Source of the DNA: Heracleum sosnowskyi
Lineage: Eukaryota; Streptophyta; Magnoliopsida; Apiales; Apiaceae
DNA: 64,000 nucleotides
Direction: 5' to 3'
Assembly: GCA_030848705.1 (NCBI GenBank)
Contig: JAUIZM010000012.1
Span: 7,132,679 to 7,196,678, forward strand
A program made the position numbers and the translations under genes. How positions within the stretch are numbered: position 1 is the first letter of the stretch; every line of letters starts with the position of its first letter. The notes under the pieces were generated by a model that made no database searches, was not told the DNA's origin, and was given only the letters and a program-made list of their open reading frames with translations. Positions 1 through 11,740 of the stretch are shown here, in pieces.

Positions 1-299
1 CGTTGATTTAGCGCTTTTTATCTGAACCGTTGAAATGTGACACGTCTTTTACCACGATCTATGCATACACCCCTGTAAGTATAAATCATGGTAATACTTT
101 AAGAGTAACGGTTATATTTTTAAGCCAATCCAGTAATTTACATTTATTATTGGATTCATTTTCTGAGAATTTTTGGGGGAGTATTTAAGAAATTTTAGTT
201 TTATTATTTCTTTTTACCTGTTCTCAAAAATTTCAAAGGCTTTTTCTCTCTTCTTTTCTCTATCAATCAATTCAGTTCGAAGCTTTCCTTTAATCAACA
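1..299 (+). other. Spacer upstream of ORF3 (internal to left copia element)
   Basis: No ORF is seen. The stretch holds CGTTGA-type motif copies near positions 1 and 27 and a TGTGACACGT-like string near 36-45. A similar ACACGTGTCACAC string occurs upstream of ORF3 in the young element near 49052. A pyrimidine-rich CTTTTTCTCTC tract precedes the ATG. It may act as an internal promoter or leader for ORF3; that is inference. Confidence 0.4.
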
Positions 300-3200
300 A
301 TGGCACCCATAGTCAAGCTAATGTCTGCTGGAGGGTTCATCTATGAGAAGAACAACTCCATCCCTTTTGTTGTCAAGGAAAACCCGAACAGTCTGTTCTT
401 CAAAATGATGGATTTCATGAAGAATTGCAAGTTGAGCTATGCAATGTTTCACTCTACACCACTCTACAATGAGATAATCGAGGAGATTTGGACCTCATGT
501 GAGTATAGTGGAACAAACTGCACACTACAATTCACTCTTCAAGGTAATGAGTACATAGTTAATTCTGATGTTTTGCAAGCATGTTTACATATTCCTGATA
601 ATAACTGTGATGCTTTGCCTACTAACACTGAAATAACTACCATGTTAAATTCTATAAACTACTCTTTGCCTACTGATAATCTGGGTAGAATAATTAGGAG
701 AGGTTTGGTTAGAGAATACAGTTATTTAGCTGATGCATTCATTAAGGTCTTTTCTGGAAAGATTAGTAATTTTGATGCATTAACTAACTCTATGTTAATT
801 CTCCTAACCATGCTTCTAAATGATAGATATCACAACTTTAGCACCCAACTTATGTATGAAATTGGTGCTAAGTTGGGTGACAAAGCGAATAGGAAGAAAA
901 ATATCTATTATGCTAGGTTTCTGATGATGTTGGCTAACCATGTTAGTCCAGCACCATTAGTTATCTCTAACCCTAATGCCAGGTTCGAGTGCTTTGTGCA
1001 AGAAAAGAGAGTATTGACAGACATACTCAGGCTGAACCACAATGGTGATGTTCCAGTGGTGTATCTGCCAATCATTGAGGTAACTACTACTATCCCTGTT
1101 AGTGTAGCTAACTCCTCTACTGTTTTACCTTCCAATGTTGCTATGGAGTCTGTAGCTGTGACCCAACAGGCTCCTACCCTAGCAACAAAACCTAAATCAA
1201 AGAAATCCTCCAAGCCAACCTCAGGTGCTTCTCAAAAGGCACCTGTTGTAAAAACTACCACACAACCTAAGGGGAGTGAGTCTGGAGTTGTAAGAGGTGA
1301 GGGAAGGGGTGAACATCAAAGAAACCCCAAGGATAAGGAAGGACAGGTTAGTGTGTACCAGCCAAGCCCCATTGTGTCTTCCCAACAAGGCACAATGAGT
1401 AAAATGGATTTAAACACAAGTCTAATTGCATCCTCCCAAAAGGATGTGATTATTGAAACAAGCTCTCCACCAAGAGCACAGTCCAAGAGGGTAAGGGACA
1501 CTTCAAGCCCAAAGTCTACATTTTCCCAATACCAAAGGAGAGTGAAGCAAAAGTCCAAGGGTACACAGGGTGCACACACACTGGAAGCAACACTTCCAGT
1601 TTCTCAAATTCAGTTTGATGTAACCCCTATCATTACTCTGGGGTTACAGTCCCATTCTCTAAACATCAATCTTGAATTATCTCCATCCAATTCACCAACT
1701 CAATCTTTAGATGTGGACATGATCCATACATCTATTCCTGATTCTCCAACTCTAATCTTGGAGAAGCCCCACTCTGAAGCTGGTGGCCATCACTTGTTAA
1801 GTGATTTGTTGGGCCATCAACCAATTTTTCCTGAAGTTGCAAGGGGATCTGTGGACCATTCTTTAAAATCAATCACCACAGACTCTACTGTAATTTCTCA
1901 TTCTCAAAGTGCTTTCTTGACTTCATCAACGAAACAGTCTATTTCGTTGACAAGTGTTTCTCCATCAACGGTATCCATACCGTTGACAGTTCAAACTACC
2001 ATTCCGTTGATAGTTCACTCTGCACCTTTAATTGAAAATCAAGTTGTTCCCACAACTAGTGCAGATGATCTAGTGGTAGTTGAGACACTTCTAGGACTGA
2101 GAGGGAGTGAAACTGAGAGGCTGGCTTGCAGTCAGGCAAAAGGAGAGAATGTGAGTGAGAGGCTGGCTATTTCTTCCAGCCAGGCAAAAGGAGAGATTGA
2201 GAGTTCCACCTTAGAAGGTGAAGGTGAGGGTGTGAGAGGTGTGAGCCATGGGGAGCCCATGATGCAAGAACAGAGTGGAGAGAGAGAAGGGACTACAGGA
2301 GAAATAAGGATGGAAGCAGCCATTGCTAATGAGTTAATGGAGGTCAGTGAGGGAGAAAGGGAACCTACTTTCCAAGAGGTTTATCAACAAACTCTGGATA
2401 GTATTTCCCTGGATCCTGAGACCTTTACTCATCCTGTGCCAGCCTATCAAATTATGGCTCAGCAGGGCAATGTGGAGGCAGAAAGGTCACTAAATCTAAT
2501 TCATACAACTGCATCAATGCAAAGAGCAAAGGATGCCCTGACCAATCTACCTTCAGGAGCTGCAGCAAGTGGAGAATTTGAGTTTTCTGATGCTGAGGAC
2601 AGCTATGGTGATAATCTACAGGTGGCCACCACTTCACAGACTGGGACTTCTGTGGTGCCTCCTACACCAGGCTGGCTTTCTCAAGGTATGCATGGTAGAG
2701 CCACTCTAGATGCTGCTATCTCCAGGCAGTACAATGAAGCCTACTTAGCTCATGAGTCTGCAAATGCAAGAGACAAGAAATTCTACAAGGCCATCATGGA
2801 TTCTCTGGAAATTCAAAGGCTACAAATGATGCAGACAAGGATTGAGGCTACAGAAATCAAGGACTCTATTAGCAATTTCAGGGATGCTAACTACAGGATG
2901 ATGGATGAAAAGCTCCCTCTTCTCACTATGTCCAAAATGAACAGGTTTTTCTCTAAGGAACCTGAAGTGGCTACCTCCTTGAAGACTCTCTCTTCTAGAG
3001 TGGACAAGGTGGAAGCTACTTTATCTCAAATGCAAAAGGAACAGGAGAAGCAGACTCAACTTTTGGCCCAGCTAGTGGCAGCTCAAGGACTCCCAGTTGT
3101 CTCTCTTGATGATAACAAAAAGGGGGAGAAATCTCAGGAGCTAACCATTCAAATCACAAAGGTGCTGGTCCCAACCATCACATTGCCACAGGAGCCACTA

Positions 3201-4733
3201 GCAATGGGGGAGTTTGGAAAGAAGAATAAGGATGGCATTGACTTGATCCAGGAAGCTTCTATGAGGATACAACTTGCAGCACAGATCAAAGATCATTGGT
3301 CCAACATAGAAGCAAGGTTCAAGAAAATTACTGAATCTTCAAAGACAGATCAGCCATCAACAAATGCAATGGTGACTGCACAAGTGGAGCCACAGTTCAA
3401 GAGCTCTTATGCTATAGAGCCCCTTCTACATGGAGTCATTCAAGGACCAAGAAAGGAGAAAGGACAAACTTCATGCATTAGGGATGTGGAAGAAGCTACA
3501 TTACAAAGAAGCTTATCTCCCAAGTCTCCTGCTAAACCAAAAGGCAAAAACATAGCAAGGACTTTCTATCCTGCACCTTATCCAGATGAGCTCAAACTAC
3601 TTGGACTTCTCATCACAAAAAGCAAGGAAAGTAATAATCATGAGATAAGGAAGCAAAGGGCAATTGTCTACAGGAATGGACAACAAATCTGTGTTTGGGC
3701 TGGTCATCCAAACTTTGCTGAAGCCAAGGCTGAGGAATCAGAAAGAGCAGCTATGCAAGCTCTTGCAGTAGCTCAAGCTCTAGATGAAGAAGAAAGACAG
3801 CAAGAAGAAAAAGCCCAAAAGGAAAGGAGTGAAAAGAAGAGTACAAGGCAACCAAAGGCAAGGGCTAGAAGAAACATAACCTTTGAAAATGATGACTCTC
3901 AGAGTATTGCATCAGACTCTTCTGTACCTCCAACAATTCCTGATCCATCTTTAAAGTTAGCCTGTGATCCCAAACATCTTGTTAATTATCATGATCAGCC
4001 AATTGAGCCAAAGGACGAGCCAATTGAGTTTGATGAGGCTAACTTTCCTAAATTCCTTTTTGAGATGGATCCAAAGAAGAAATTGAAGCAAAGGGCTGTC
4101 AAGACAAAGCCAGTATTTGTGAGAAAGCCACAACCTCAAAAACCCCCTTCAAATCCAGAGGACTGCATGTACATTGCTGACATCAGGGAAGAATCCAGCT
4201 TGCATCTTGATTTAGACAACCTGGTGGAAGTAAGGGGCATTGCAGCTTCTCAGAAGCTACCTGAAAGATTGGTTTTCACATACAAGGGTGGTAGAGAACA
4301 AATTTGGCCTCTCTACAGAATTCTAGGAGAAGACTACCAAACACTACTCACAGTGTTTAGATGCTTGAAGAAAGACTTTGGCTTCACCAAAACAGCCAAG
4401 TCTGAGGTGGTCTCCAGAATATGTCAAATAAAGGCTAGCTGGAACAAGCCTGAGGCTCTTCCCAGGATGCTAAGAGTGCCCTCAACAGGAAAGAAGATCC
4501 ATCTTCAACCTTTCTGGATGATGGAATTCAAGGACAAGGACAACTGCAGAAGGTTCTTCAGGATGGAAGACCAGCTGGACAAGGCATCTAATCAAACTCT
4601 AAGGTTTATGCAATCCAAGCTTGGTGATCAAGATGAAGAAGAGAAGATCTTTTACAGAAGGCTACAGGTCCAGATTGAGGAGAACAACTCTAGGAGAGGG
4701 AAGAAGACTATGCCCCAAAGAAGACAAAGATGA
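300..4733 (+). CDS. Sirevirus-type ORF3 protein, function unknown
   Basis: This is a 1477-residue ORF starting at the first ATG after the spacer (context AACAATGG). Residues about 20-235 form a globular domain also found in the ORF3 proteins at 45163-48828 and 57810-59477; the clearest shared feature is a Y-x-RF-x(3)-L-x(3)-V pattern near the domain end. The middle (about 250-850) is low-complexity and Ser/Thr/Pro/Gln/Glu-rich, and about 860-950 has coiled-coil character. A charged Glu/Lys stretch lies near 1150-1200, and a compact C-terminal domain spans about 1310-1460. I see no signal peptide and no convincing membrane helix, so the label 'env-like' often used for this position is not supported. 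DNA at 1926-2014 inside the gene carries five copies of the element's TCAACGAAA or CCGTTGA motif. It could be a nuclear or particle-associated accessory protein. Confidence 0.75.
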   Translation: MAPIVKLMSAGGFIYEKNNSIPFVVKENPNSLFFKMMDFMKNCKLSYAMFHSTPLYNEIIEEIWTSCEYSGTNCTLQFTLQGNEYIVNSDVLQACLHIPDNNCDALPTNTEITTMLNSINYSLPTDNLGRIIRRGLVREYSYLADAFIKVFSGKISNFDALTNSMLILLTMLLNDRYHNFSTQLMYEIGAKLGDKANRKKNIYYARFLMMLANHVSPAPLVISNPNARFECFVQEKRVLTDILRLNHNGDVPVVYLPIIEVTTTIPVSVANSSTVLPSNVAMESVAVTQQAPTLATKPKSKKSSKPTSGASQKAPVVKTTTQPKGSESGVVRGEGRGEHQRNPKDKEGQVSVYQPSPIVSSQQGTMSKMDLNTSLIASSQKDVIIETSSPPRAQSKRVRDTSSPKSTFSQYQRRVKQKSKGTQGAHTLEATLPVSQIQFDVTPIITLGLQSHSLNINLELSPSNSPTQSLDVDMIHTSIPDSPTLILEKPHSEAGGHHLLSDLLGHQPIFPEVARGSVDHSLKSITTDSTVISHSQSAFLTSSTKQSISLTSVSPSTVSIPLTVQTTIPLIVHSAPLIENQVVPTTSADDLVVVETLLGLRGSETERLACSQAKGENVSERLAISSSQAKGEIESSTLEGEGEGVRGVSHGEPMMQEQSGEREGTTGEIRMEAAIANELMEVSEGEREPTFQEVYQQTLDSISLDPETFTHPVPAYQIMAQQGNVEAERSLNLIHTTASMQRAKDALTNLPSGAAASGEFEFSDAEDSYGDNLQVATTSQTGTSVVPPTPGWLSQGMHGRATLDAAISRQYNEAYLAHESANARDKKFYKAIMDSLEIQRLQMMQTRIEATEIKDSISNFRDANYRMMDEKLPLLTMSKMNRFFSKEPEVATSLKTLSSRVDKVEATLSQMQKEQEKQTQLLAQLVAAQGLPVVSLDDNKKGEKSQELTIQITKVLVPTITLPQEPLAMGEFGKKNKDGIDLIQEASMRIQLAAQIKDHWSNIEARFKKITESSKTDQPSTNAMVTAQVEPQFKSSYAIEPLLHGVIQGPRKEKGQTSCIRDVEEATLQRSLSPKSPAKPKGKNIARTFYPAPYPDELKLLGLLITKSKESNNHEIRKQRAIVYRNGQQICVWAGHPNFAEAKAEESERAAMQALAVAQALDEEERQQEEKAQKERSEKKSTRQPKARARRNITFENDDSQSIASDSSVPPTIPDPSLKLACDPKHLVNYHDQPIEPKDEPIEFDEANFPKFLFEMDPKKKLKQRAVKTKPVFVRKPQPQKPPSNPEDCMYIADIREESSLHLDLDNLVEVRGIAASQKLPERLVFTYKGGREQIWPLYRILGEDYQTLLTVFRCLKKDFGFTKTAKSEVVSRICQIKASWNKPEALPRMLRVPSTGKKIHLQPFWMMEFKDKDNCRRFFRMEDQLDKASNQTLRFMQSKLGDQDEEEKIFYRRLQVQIEENNSRRGKKTMPQRRQR

Positions 4734-4907
4734 ATTATTTGCTCAGTCTGGAGGAGCACATTTGGGCATTAGTTTTGTAAGTCTTGCATTATTTCTAAAA
4801 ACTTTATGAAGCTCAATACAACTTTTACTTTTATCATGTGTAATATGCCTGAGTGTTTTTGTTATCATCAAGGCTCTTGATTTATGGCTGTTATTCTATC
4901 AGTCATA
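4734..4907 (+). other. ORF3-to-PPT spacer
   Basis: Short non-coding stretch between the ORF3 stop and the polypurine tract. Nothing else is recognised. Confidence 0.5.
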
Positions 4908-4920
4908 AATTGGGGGAGAT
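4908..4920 (+). promoter_or_regulatory. Polypurine tract (plus-strand primer)
   Basis: The purine-rich string ending TGGGGGAGAT directly abuts TGTTAGGAAT, the start of the 3' LTR. Near-identical tracts abut the LTRs of the two minus-strand copia elements (45001-45013 and 43736-43750). It would prime plus-strand DNA synthesis during reverse transcription. Confidence 0.85.
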
Positions 4921-5914
4921 TGTTAGGAATATGTTGTTCTTGATGATAATTATAAAAACACTTAGTAGATTTTGTATTAAGTTATTTTGTAACTGTCAAC
5001 GAAATAGCATGCTTTGCAGTGTTTCGTTGACAGGAAGCTCATCAACGAAATGAGTGATGTAGCAATTGCACTGTACATTACTTCATAGTTTGATATGCAG
5101 TTTGTTGAGTACTAGATAGGTTTTCTAAGTCATGTTGACTAAATGGTTAGATAGGCAAAATAGGTTGGTTAATTGTAAATATTTAGTGCCTTGTAATTTT
5201 GCCTAAGTGAAGACATGTCAACGGAATGAAGATTACTCTATCAACGAAACAAGGAAGCTCATCAACGAAACAAAGAATAAAGCTATCAACGAAACACATC
5301 TCTATGCCATCAACGAATCATTATTGCTTTTCTATACAATTGACAAAGTGATAGTGACAGGTTCCTGACAGATCAAAAAGGAGATGTGGAAGTGTACTTT
5401 GCATTGGAAACCATTAAAATGGACATGGGGAATAAGGAAACATCCCAGTTTCCAATTGGGCTCTTGGGAGTGATCATAATAAGCATGAAGTCAAAAGCAA
5501 GGATCTCCAAGGACCACTGGACAAAGGGATGAAAAGCAAACTATTGGCGGTTACTCATTGTACTATTAGTGTAGCCAAAAATAGGGTTGTAAACTTGGGT
5601 TTATATAACCAAGTGTAGCAGTTACTTTATTGTGTGTGAAGAAAAACAAAGAGTTTGTATTAGCTATCTTTGAGAGCATTTTTCTTCTCTACCACCTTGT
5701 AACTGAGCAGCTGTGTACATTTGTATCACAGATTATTTCCGCAATAAAAACACTTCAGTTGGATCATCAAACAATCCAACTGAATTATTTATATCTTGTG
5801 TTTTTATTTATTCAGTTCAGTTTAATTTTATAAAGTATTTTCAAGTTAAAGAAATATCAAAATTGTATTCAACCCCCCCCTTCTACAATTCTGTTAGGTC
5901 ATTTGGGATTAACA
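4921..5914 (+). repeat. 3' LTR of left copia element
   Basis: The LTR begins TGTTAG right after the polypurine tract. I place its end at ATTAACA (5914), because a poly-C/TTCTACAA block shortly before it matches the end of the old element's LTR (reverse complement of about 42368-42380). It holds about eight copies of a TCAACGAAA motif (5000-5315), in both directions. The other LTR is outside the window, so the right border is an inference from that similarity. Confidence 0.75.
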
Positions 5915-6882
5915 ACACTTTTATTATTTTCAAACTTGATAGAACTTTCTTTTATTATTTTCAAACTTGATAGAATCAATTTTTCACAATTTTTAATTTT
6001 AATAATTACAACTTCCTTTATTATTTTCGATTTTGTAGGAAGGAAATTGAAAATTACACTTTTATTAATTTCAAACTTGATAGAACTTTCTTTTATTATT
6101 TTCAAACTTGATAGAACTTTATTTCATTTAGAAAATTAAAAATTCCTTATTATTTTCGAATTTGTAGGACTTGATAGAACTTTCTTTGATTTAGAAAATT
6201 ACACCTTCCTTATTATTTTCGAATTTGTAGGCTTGATAGAACTTTCTTTTATTATTTTCAAACTTGATAGAATTTTCTTTGATTTAGAAAATTACAACTT
6301 CCTCATTATTTTCGAATTTGTAGGACTTGATAGAACTTTATTTGATTTAGAAAATTTCTTTGATTTAGAAAATTACAACTTCCTTATTATTTTCGAATTT
6401 GTAGGACATGATAGAACTTTATTTGATTTAGAAAATTACAACTTCCTTATTATTTTCGAATTTGTAGGCTTGATAGAACTTTCTTTTATTATTTTCAAAC
6501 TTGATAGAACTTTCTTTGATTTAAAAAATTACAACTTCCTTATTATTTTCGAATTTGTAGGCTTGATAGAACTTTCTTTTATTATTTTCGAACTTGATAA
6601 AACTTTATTTGATTTAGAAAATTACAATTTCCTTATTATTTTCGAATTTGTAGGCTTGATAGAACTTTATTTTATTATTTTCAAACTTGATAGAACTTTC
6701 TTTGATTTAGAAAATTACAACTTTCTTATTATTTTCGAATTTGTAGGACTTGATAGAACTTTCTTTGATTTAGAAAATTACAACTTCCTTATTATTTTCG
6801 AATTTGTAGGCTTGATAGAACTTTATTTTATTATTTTCAAACTTGATAAAACTTTCTTTGATTTAGAAAATTACAACTTCTG
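5915..6882 (+). repeat. AT-rich minisatellite array
   Basis: Tandem, imperfect units combine 'cttgatagaactttctt', 'gatttagaaaattacaactt' and 'cttattattttcgaatttg' blocks, giving composite units of roughly 60-110 bp. The same blocks recur at 11400-11690 and 11800-12090 inside Helitron-like sequence, so the array is probably part of a Helitron. An open 216-codon frame (6233-6883) is produced by the repetition and is not a credible gene. Confidence 0.8.
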
Positions 6883-9800
6883 AACTGGCACCTCTCAAAT
6901 CGCTTCGATCTATATTTCTAATTTTCTTAAAATTTTGAATTATTAATATTAAAAATTCGAAAATATCTCAATTACCTTTAAAATATTTACTTATGGAGAA
7001 AATTTAATAATATAAAATTATAATATTCTTTCTTTTAAAATCTCTACTAATGGATGAAACTGAATATACAATTTTAATATTCTCCTAAATTTTTTATTAT
7101 AAAATATTTTAATTACCTTTTAAATCTTTGCTAAGAGAGGTAACTAAATATAAAATTTCGATGTTCTTGTCTTTAAAATTTTATTAACGAAAGAAATTAA
7201 ATACGATATTAAGATTTTTCTAAAAATTAAATTACATTTTTAAAATTTTAATTATCTTTTAAAGATTTTTGAATGGAGAAAACTAAATATTCTATATTAT
7301 ATTTCCTTTTTCAAAGCAAAAATCAAATTAATTCTCCTTCCGTTAAAACTTCCGTATACTTAAAATCTTGCCTAACAAGTCAAAAAAAAAATCAAAGAAT
7401 CACGTCTATATATTAGACTCAAAAGGACCCAATAACCCTATATTATTTTGTTTCATTAATGAGCTGTTTAATGCAGGGGATTGGGATCCTGAAGCCGATG
7501 TGGTAAGCAAATAAAAGTTTTTAAACATTAGTTAAGGATATTGAATTTCACAGGACTCGCATATATAATTGATTTGTTATTAAATTTCGAAAGCCTTAAT
7601 TTTTTAAGTGTTTGTATTTATTTAGTGTGTATGTACTAACTAAGTGTTTTTTTTCTTTTCTAATAATTTTGGCGGGATCAAAGTATTCTTTGACTTGATG
7701 GGATGAAGAAATCTTTAAGTCATTTTTAAAAATAAGAAAATTATATATTAATATTAATGGTCTTCGAGCTTATTTAATCAAGGGAATTACTTTTGAACAT
7801 GGTCAATAAGATGAAAAAACAAATTTTATAACAAAAATATACACCAATATATAAGTTGTATACACTTTATTTTTCTGTAATATTTTATTGTGCTTTGCTT
7901 TTAATGTTTGCAAACACAATAAATTGTGATGCGTGCTAGATTAATGCGTCGAATTATTTGTTCAATGCGCTTAACCAAGAGTTTTATATTAAGATTTATA
8001 TACTTATTCTAGCTTTTTATTCTTTTGCGTGAATGATCTTTTATCAATGTTTCGTTTAAGATTTTAATGATTTTTAGATTTTGCTTTGAAGAGATCGATC
8101 ATTGCTTTCTAATAGAATTTTTTTGGTTGGTTATATAGTCCTTCAATTCAATTGCAGATTTGGCAATCTGGCCAGTTCTTGCTGCCCGCCCAATATATGA
8201 TTATTTACATGTATTTTGTGTATGTGTGTTCTAATTCAGTGATATTGTATTTTGATTTTACTATTATTTTTAAAATTTTGAATTAATAAGTAGAAAAAGA
8301 ATTTAATTATCTTTATTCTTATAAATTTTATTCTTAAATTATATTATCATTTTAATATTTTTCTAAAATTAATTTACAAGTCAAACTTAATTAGCTCAAA
8401 TCTCAAAATTCTAATAGTAAATAAGAAAATTCTTAATGTTATCTTCTTAATTCAAATTATCATCTTTGTATTTTTCTAACTTTTCTCTTCAAGTCAAATT
8501 ATCATTTTTATATTCTTTTTAAAGTCAAATTATCATATTGAAATTCTCCTAAACTTTTTTCACAAATTAAATAATCATCTTAATTTTTTCCTAATATTTT
8601 TCTTCAAATCAAATTACACATTAAAAATAGAAAAGACATTCAAATTTATAAAGTAGAAAAACTGAATTTATAACGAAAGCATATAATTAATTTTATTAAC
8701 ATATTTGAGATAGAAAAAAATATTAACTCAGACGATCGTATTATCTATCAAAATTGTGCCGGGGGGGGGGGGGGGGATTCTCCAAAATTTTCTTTTCAAG
8801 TCAAATTATTATATTTTCTACTTGAGTCAAATTACCATCTTTGCATTCTACTAACTTTTCTTATCAAGTCAAATTATCATCTTTATTTTTTTTTTAAGTC
8901 AAATTACCGTATTAAAAATCTTCGATCTATTCCCAAACTTTCTTCACACAAATTCGAATTTATAACGGAAACATATAATTTATTCTTTTTAACATATCCT
9001 AAACGTTTTTTAAGTAAAATTACTATATTTACAACTTGAGTAAAATTACCATCTTTGTATTATCCTAACTTTTATTTTCATGTCAAATTATCATCTTTAT
9101 AATCTTTTTCAAGTAAAATTATCATATTAAAAATATTCAATTTCTCATAAATTATGAAATAATCATCTTAATTTTTTTCTAATATTTTTTTTTCAAATTA
9201 AATTACATATTTAAAATAGAAAACACATTCAAATTTATAGAACAAAAAATCGAATTTATAACAAAAATATATAATTAATTTTTTTTAGCATATTCAAGAT
9301 AGATAAGATATGTGTTATCTATTAAATATGTTAAATTTGTGAATAACGAGAGAGCGACTAATACGAAGAAACATGTTTATTGAGAGAACGGTTTAATTGG
9401 TGTGTGTTATATATTTACTAGAATTTAATATTGATGTTATATTTTATATTTTGAAATCTTTACTGATTGAGGAAACTAAATATAAAATTTTAAAAATCTC
9501 CTAAATTTTTGATTAGAAATCAATATATTTATTTATTTATAAATATGGAAAACCCTCAATAGCTCTAGAATCGCTCCTTTCATATTTATCTATTTTTCTA
9601 GAGCTCCTCTATTTTAAATAATTAAAATTAAAACTTCCTTATTTATGTCCTATTTTTTTGGGGAAAATATCGAAGACTTTTAATATTTTCTTTTATAACT
9701 CTAATTATAAAAAACAAGTGCTCTAAAAATTATAAGCCTAATCAAATTATATAACTAGAGCTCTTCAAATTTAATTAAATAAAAATTAATTTTTTATTTA

Positions 9801-11309
9801 CATTCTAATTTGTAACAAATGTAATAAATATATAAACATCAATCATGTTTAGAATTTAATTAAATAAATATTTATTTTAAACGTTAAAATATCTTTTTAA
9901 GTTTTAATTCAATAATTAATATAATTAAGTGAATAAATAACACCCCGATACAAACTTTTGTGGTCAAATTTTCACGCCATATTTCCCAATGGATTTATGA
10001 ATGTTTTTTATATAATTAATTAGTACAAGCACATAACATGAATCAATTCCAATAATAGAGGTTTGTTTGCTAATCAAGGTTTGTTTGCACCAGCTCCCAT
10101 TGTTTTTAGTGTCAGAACTCAGAACGTATACTAAACTTAAAATTACTTTTATTTCATTGAATAGTTGAATGTCGTAATACTAAACTTCATGAACTTCCGC
10201 ACTACTACTCAAAGTTAGAGTAATTTAGATAAAAATTATATTAAAATAAGTCTCTATTATGTAATTACATTATAATGTTACTACCTAATTTATTGCCAAG
10301 GGCACTAGGTAATAATTATATTTATATCAAATATGGCACCCATATCGAAATCTAATTCCACACCCTTTCGAGTTTAAAAAATAATTTAAAATTCAACTAT
10401 AAATTCAAAATTTCGAATTCGATAAAATTCAATCGAATCGGAATGAGTTAGTACCCATTAGATCCGATTATTTTTAACGAGTGGGATACATGTCGGATTT
10501 GATTATTTTGACATTCAAAAAATAACTTCATATAAATGACAATACAAATGAAATTTTTACAACGGGTGTCTGCTAAAAGAAATGTGACACAAATCGATAT
10601 GAAAAAAAGTTATATAAATAGTTTATTTTGTTGTCTAGATATATTTTAATTACAAATTCGAAATAGAATGATTAAAACTAATAGAAAATTCGAATGAAAA
10701 TTCGAATTTATGACAAGACATATAATTAAAATTTTCTTTTAGCATATTCGAAATAGAAAAGATAGTAATGATAAAAACTTTCTTTAACATAATTGAATAG
10801 AAAAGACATTCAATTGATATTTCGAATTTATAAAAAAAAATACAATCAAACATTCTTTCGAAATTAAAAAAAAAATGTTTTTTTACCAAATTATAATCAC
10901 CACTTGACAAAATTTTAAAGATAAACCTCTTATGTTATACCGATGATGTTTACGTATGTATTTAAATTTTTTTATTGCCAAACCTAAGTAAATTCAAAAA
11001 AATTAGTAATTTAATGATAATTAAAATAATTGAAGTACGAAACGTTGGGTTGTTCTTAGTTTTTTATTAGTATTTTTTATTTGTATGTATTTATTACAAA
11101 GGGTGTGAGACTAAAAAAGAGTGACACTAAATTGGTGTTACAAAAAGTAAATAAATTGTAGTCTATTAATATTTAATTTGTGCAAGATTGTGTTCACTAA
11201 TTTATTTGATATTATAGATATTTTTTATCGTCTTTGTCTAAAACAATATTTACTTGGAATATTGAAAAAAATGTTATATAGCCGTTGCGAAGCGCGGCTT
11301 AGTCACTAG
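6883..11309 (+). mobile_element. Helitron-like element, body and 3' end
   Basis: The right end is a good Helitron 3' terminus: a short hairpin (GCCGTTGCGAAGCGCGGC, 11281-11298) followed 7 bases later by CTAG (11306-11309) and a T. The same structure ends another element at 13185. The left part (6890-6930) resembles the 5' region found after 11310 and 11760 (GGTGGCGCTCTAGAATCG-like). The body is very AT-rich and non-coding with a 16-G run at 8761-8776. I find no helicase ORF, so it is non-autonomous or decayed. The 5' limit is uncertain because the minisatellite may belong to it. Confidence 0.6.
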
Positions 11310-11740
11310 TACTTATATAAAGGAGAAGACGGGAGCGGTGAGGTGGCGCTCTAGAATCGCCCCGTTCTATTTTTCTAATTTTCTCAATTTTTCACACTTT
11401 TTAATTTTAATAATTACAACTTCCTTATTATTTTCGAATTTGCAGGACTTGATAGAATTTTCTTTGATTTAGAAAATTATTACAACTTCCTTATTATTTT
11501 CGAATTTGCAGGACTTGATAGAACTTTCTTTGATTTAGAAAATTACAACTTCCTTATTATTTTCGAATTTGTAGGCTCTTATTAATTGCAATTTTTTTTT
11601 ATTATTTTCAATCTTAATAGAACTTTCTTTTATTATTTTCAAACTTGATAGAACTTTCTTTTAATAAATTAAAAAGTTGCAAAACAATTTTTTAGTTTCT
11701 TTTTAAAATAACAAATAATTTATTTAACATTTGAAGAAAA
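11310..11740 (+). mobile_element. Helitron fragment, 5' part
   Basis: It starts with CTTATATAAAGGAG followed by a CGGGAGCGGTGAGGTGGCG segment that is nearly repeated at 11751-11790. It also carries copies of the minisatellite blocks. It directly follows the Helitron 3' end at 11309 and is cut by the next element at 11741. No 3' end of its own is seen. Confidence 0.5.

Larger units (their letters stand above)
1..5914 (+). mobile_element. Sirevirus-like Ty1-copia retrotransposon, 3' half
   Basis: The window opens inside this element; gag, pol and the 5' LTR lie off the left edge. Visible in order are a 299-bp spacer, a 1477-codon ORF3, a polypurine tract and a 3' LTR. The same order, on the other strand, is seen in the complete element at 44456-56479, where ORF3 clearly follows pol. 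A third ORF downstream of pol is a known trait of the Sirevirus branch of plant copia elements. ORF3 is unbroken, which suggests a fairly recent insertion. The right flank is a Helitron-type minisatellite, so the element appears to have inserted into that array. Confidence 0.85.

Noticed and set aside
908..2637. Minus-strand ORFs opposite ORF3
   Set aside because: They are shadows of the long plus-strand ORF with no features of their own.
300..4733. Retroviral envelope gene
   Set aside because: No signal peptide, cleavage site, fusion peptide or membrane anchor is visible; position alone is not enough.
6233..6883. 216-codon ORF on the plus strand
   Set aside because: It is a translation of the minisatellite (repeated FFDLENYNFLIIFEFVG units) and has no start context, domain or neighbour to support it.
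10650..10910. 86-codon minus-strand ORF
   Set aside because: Low-complexity Phe/Ile/Asn-rich translation of AT-rich DNA; no domain.
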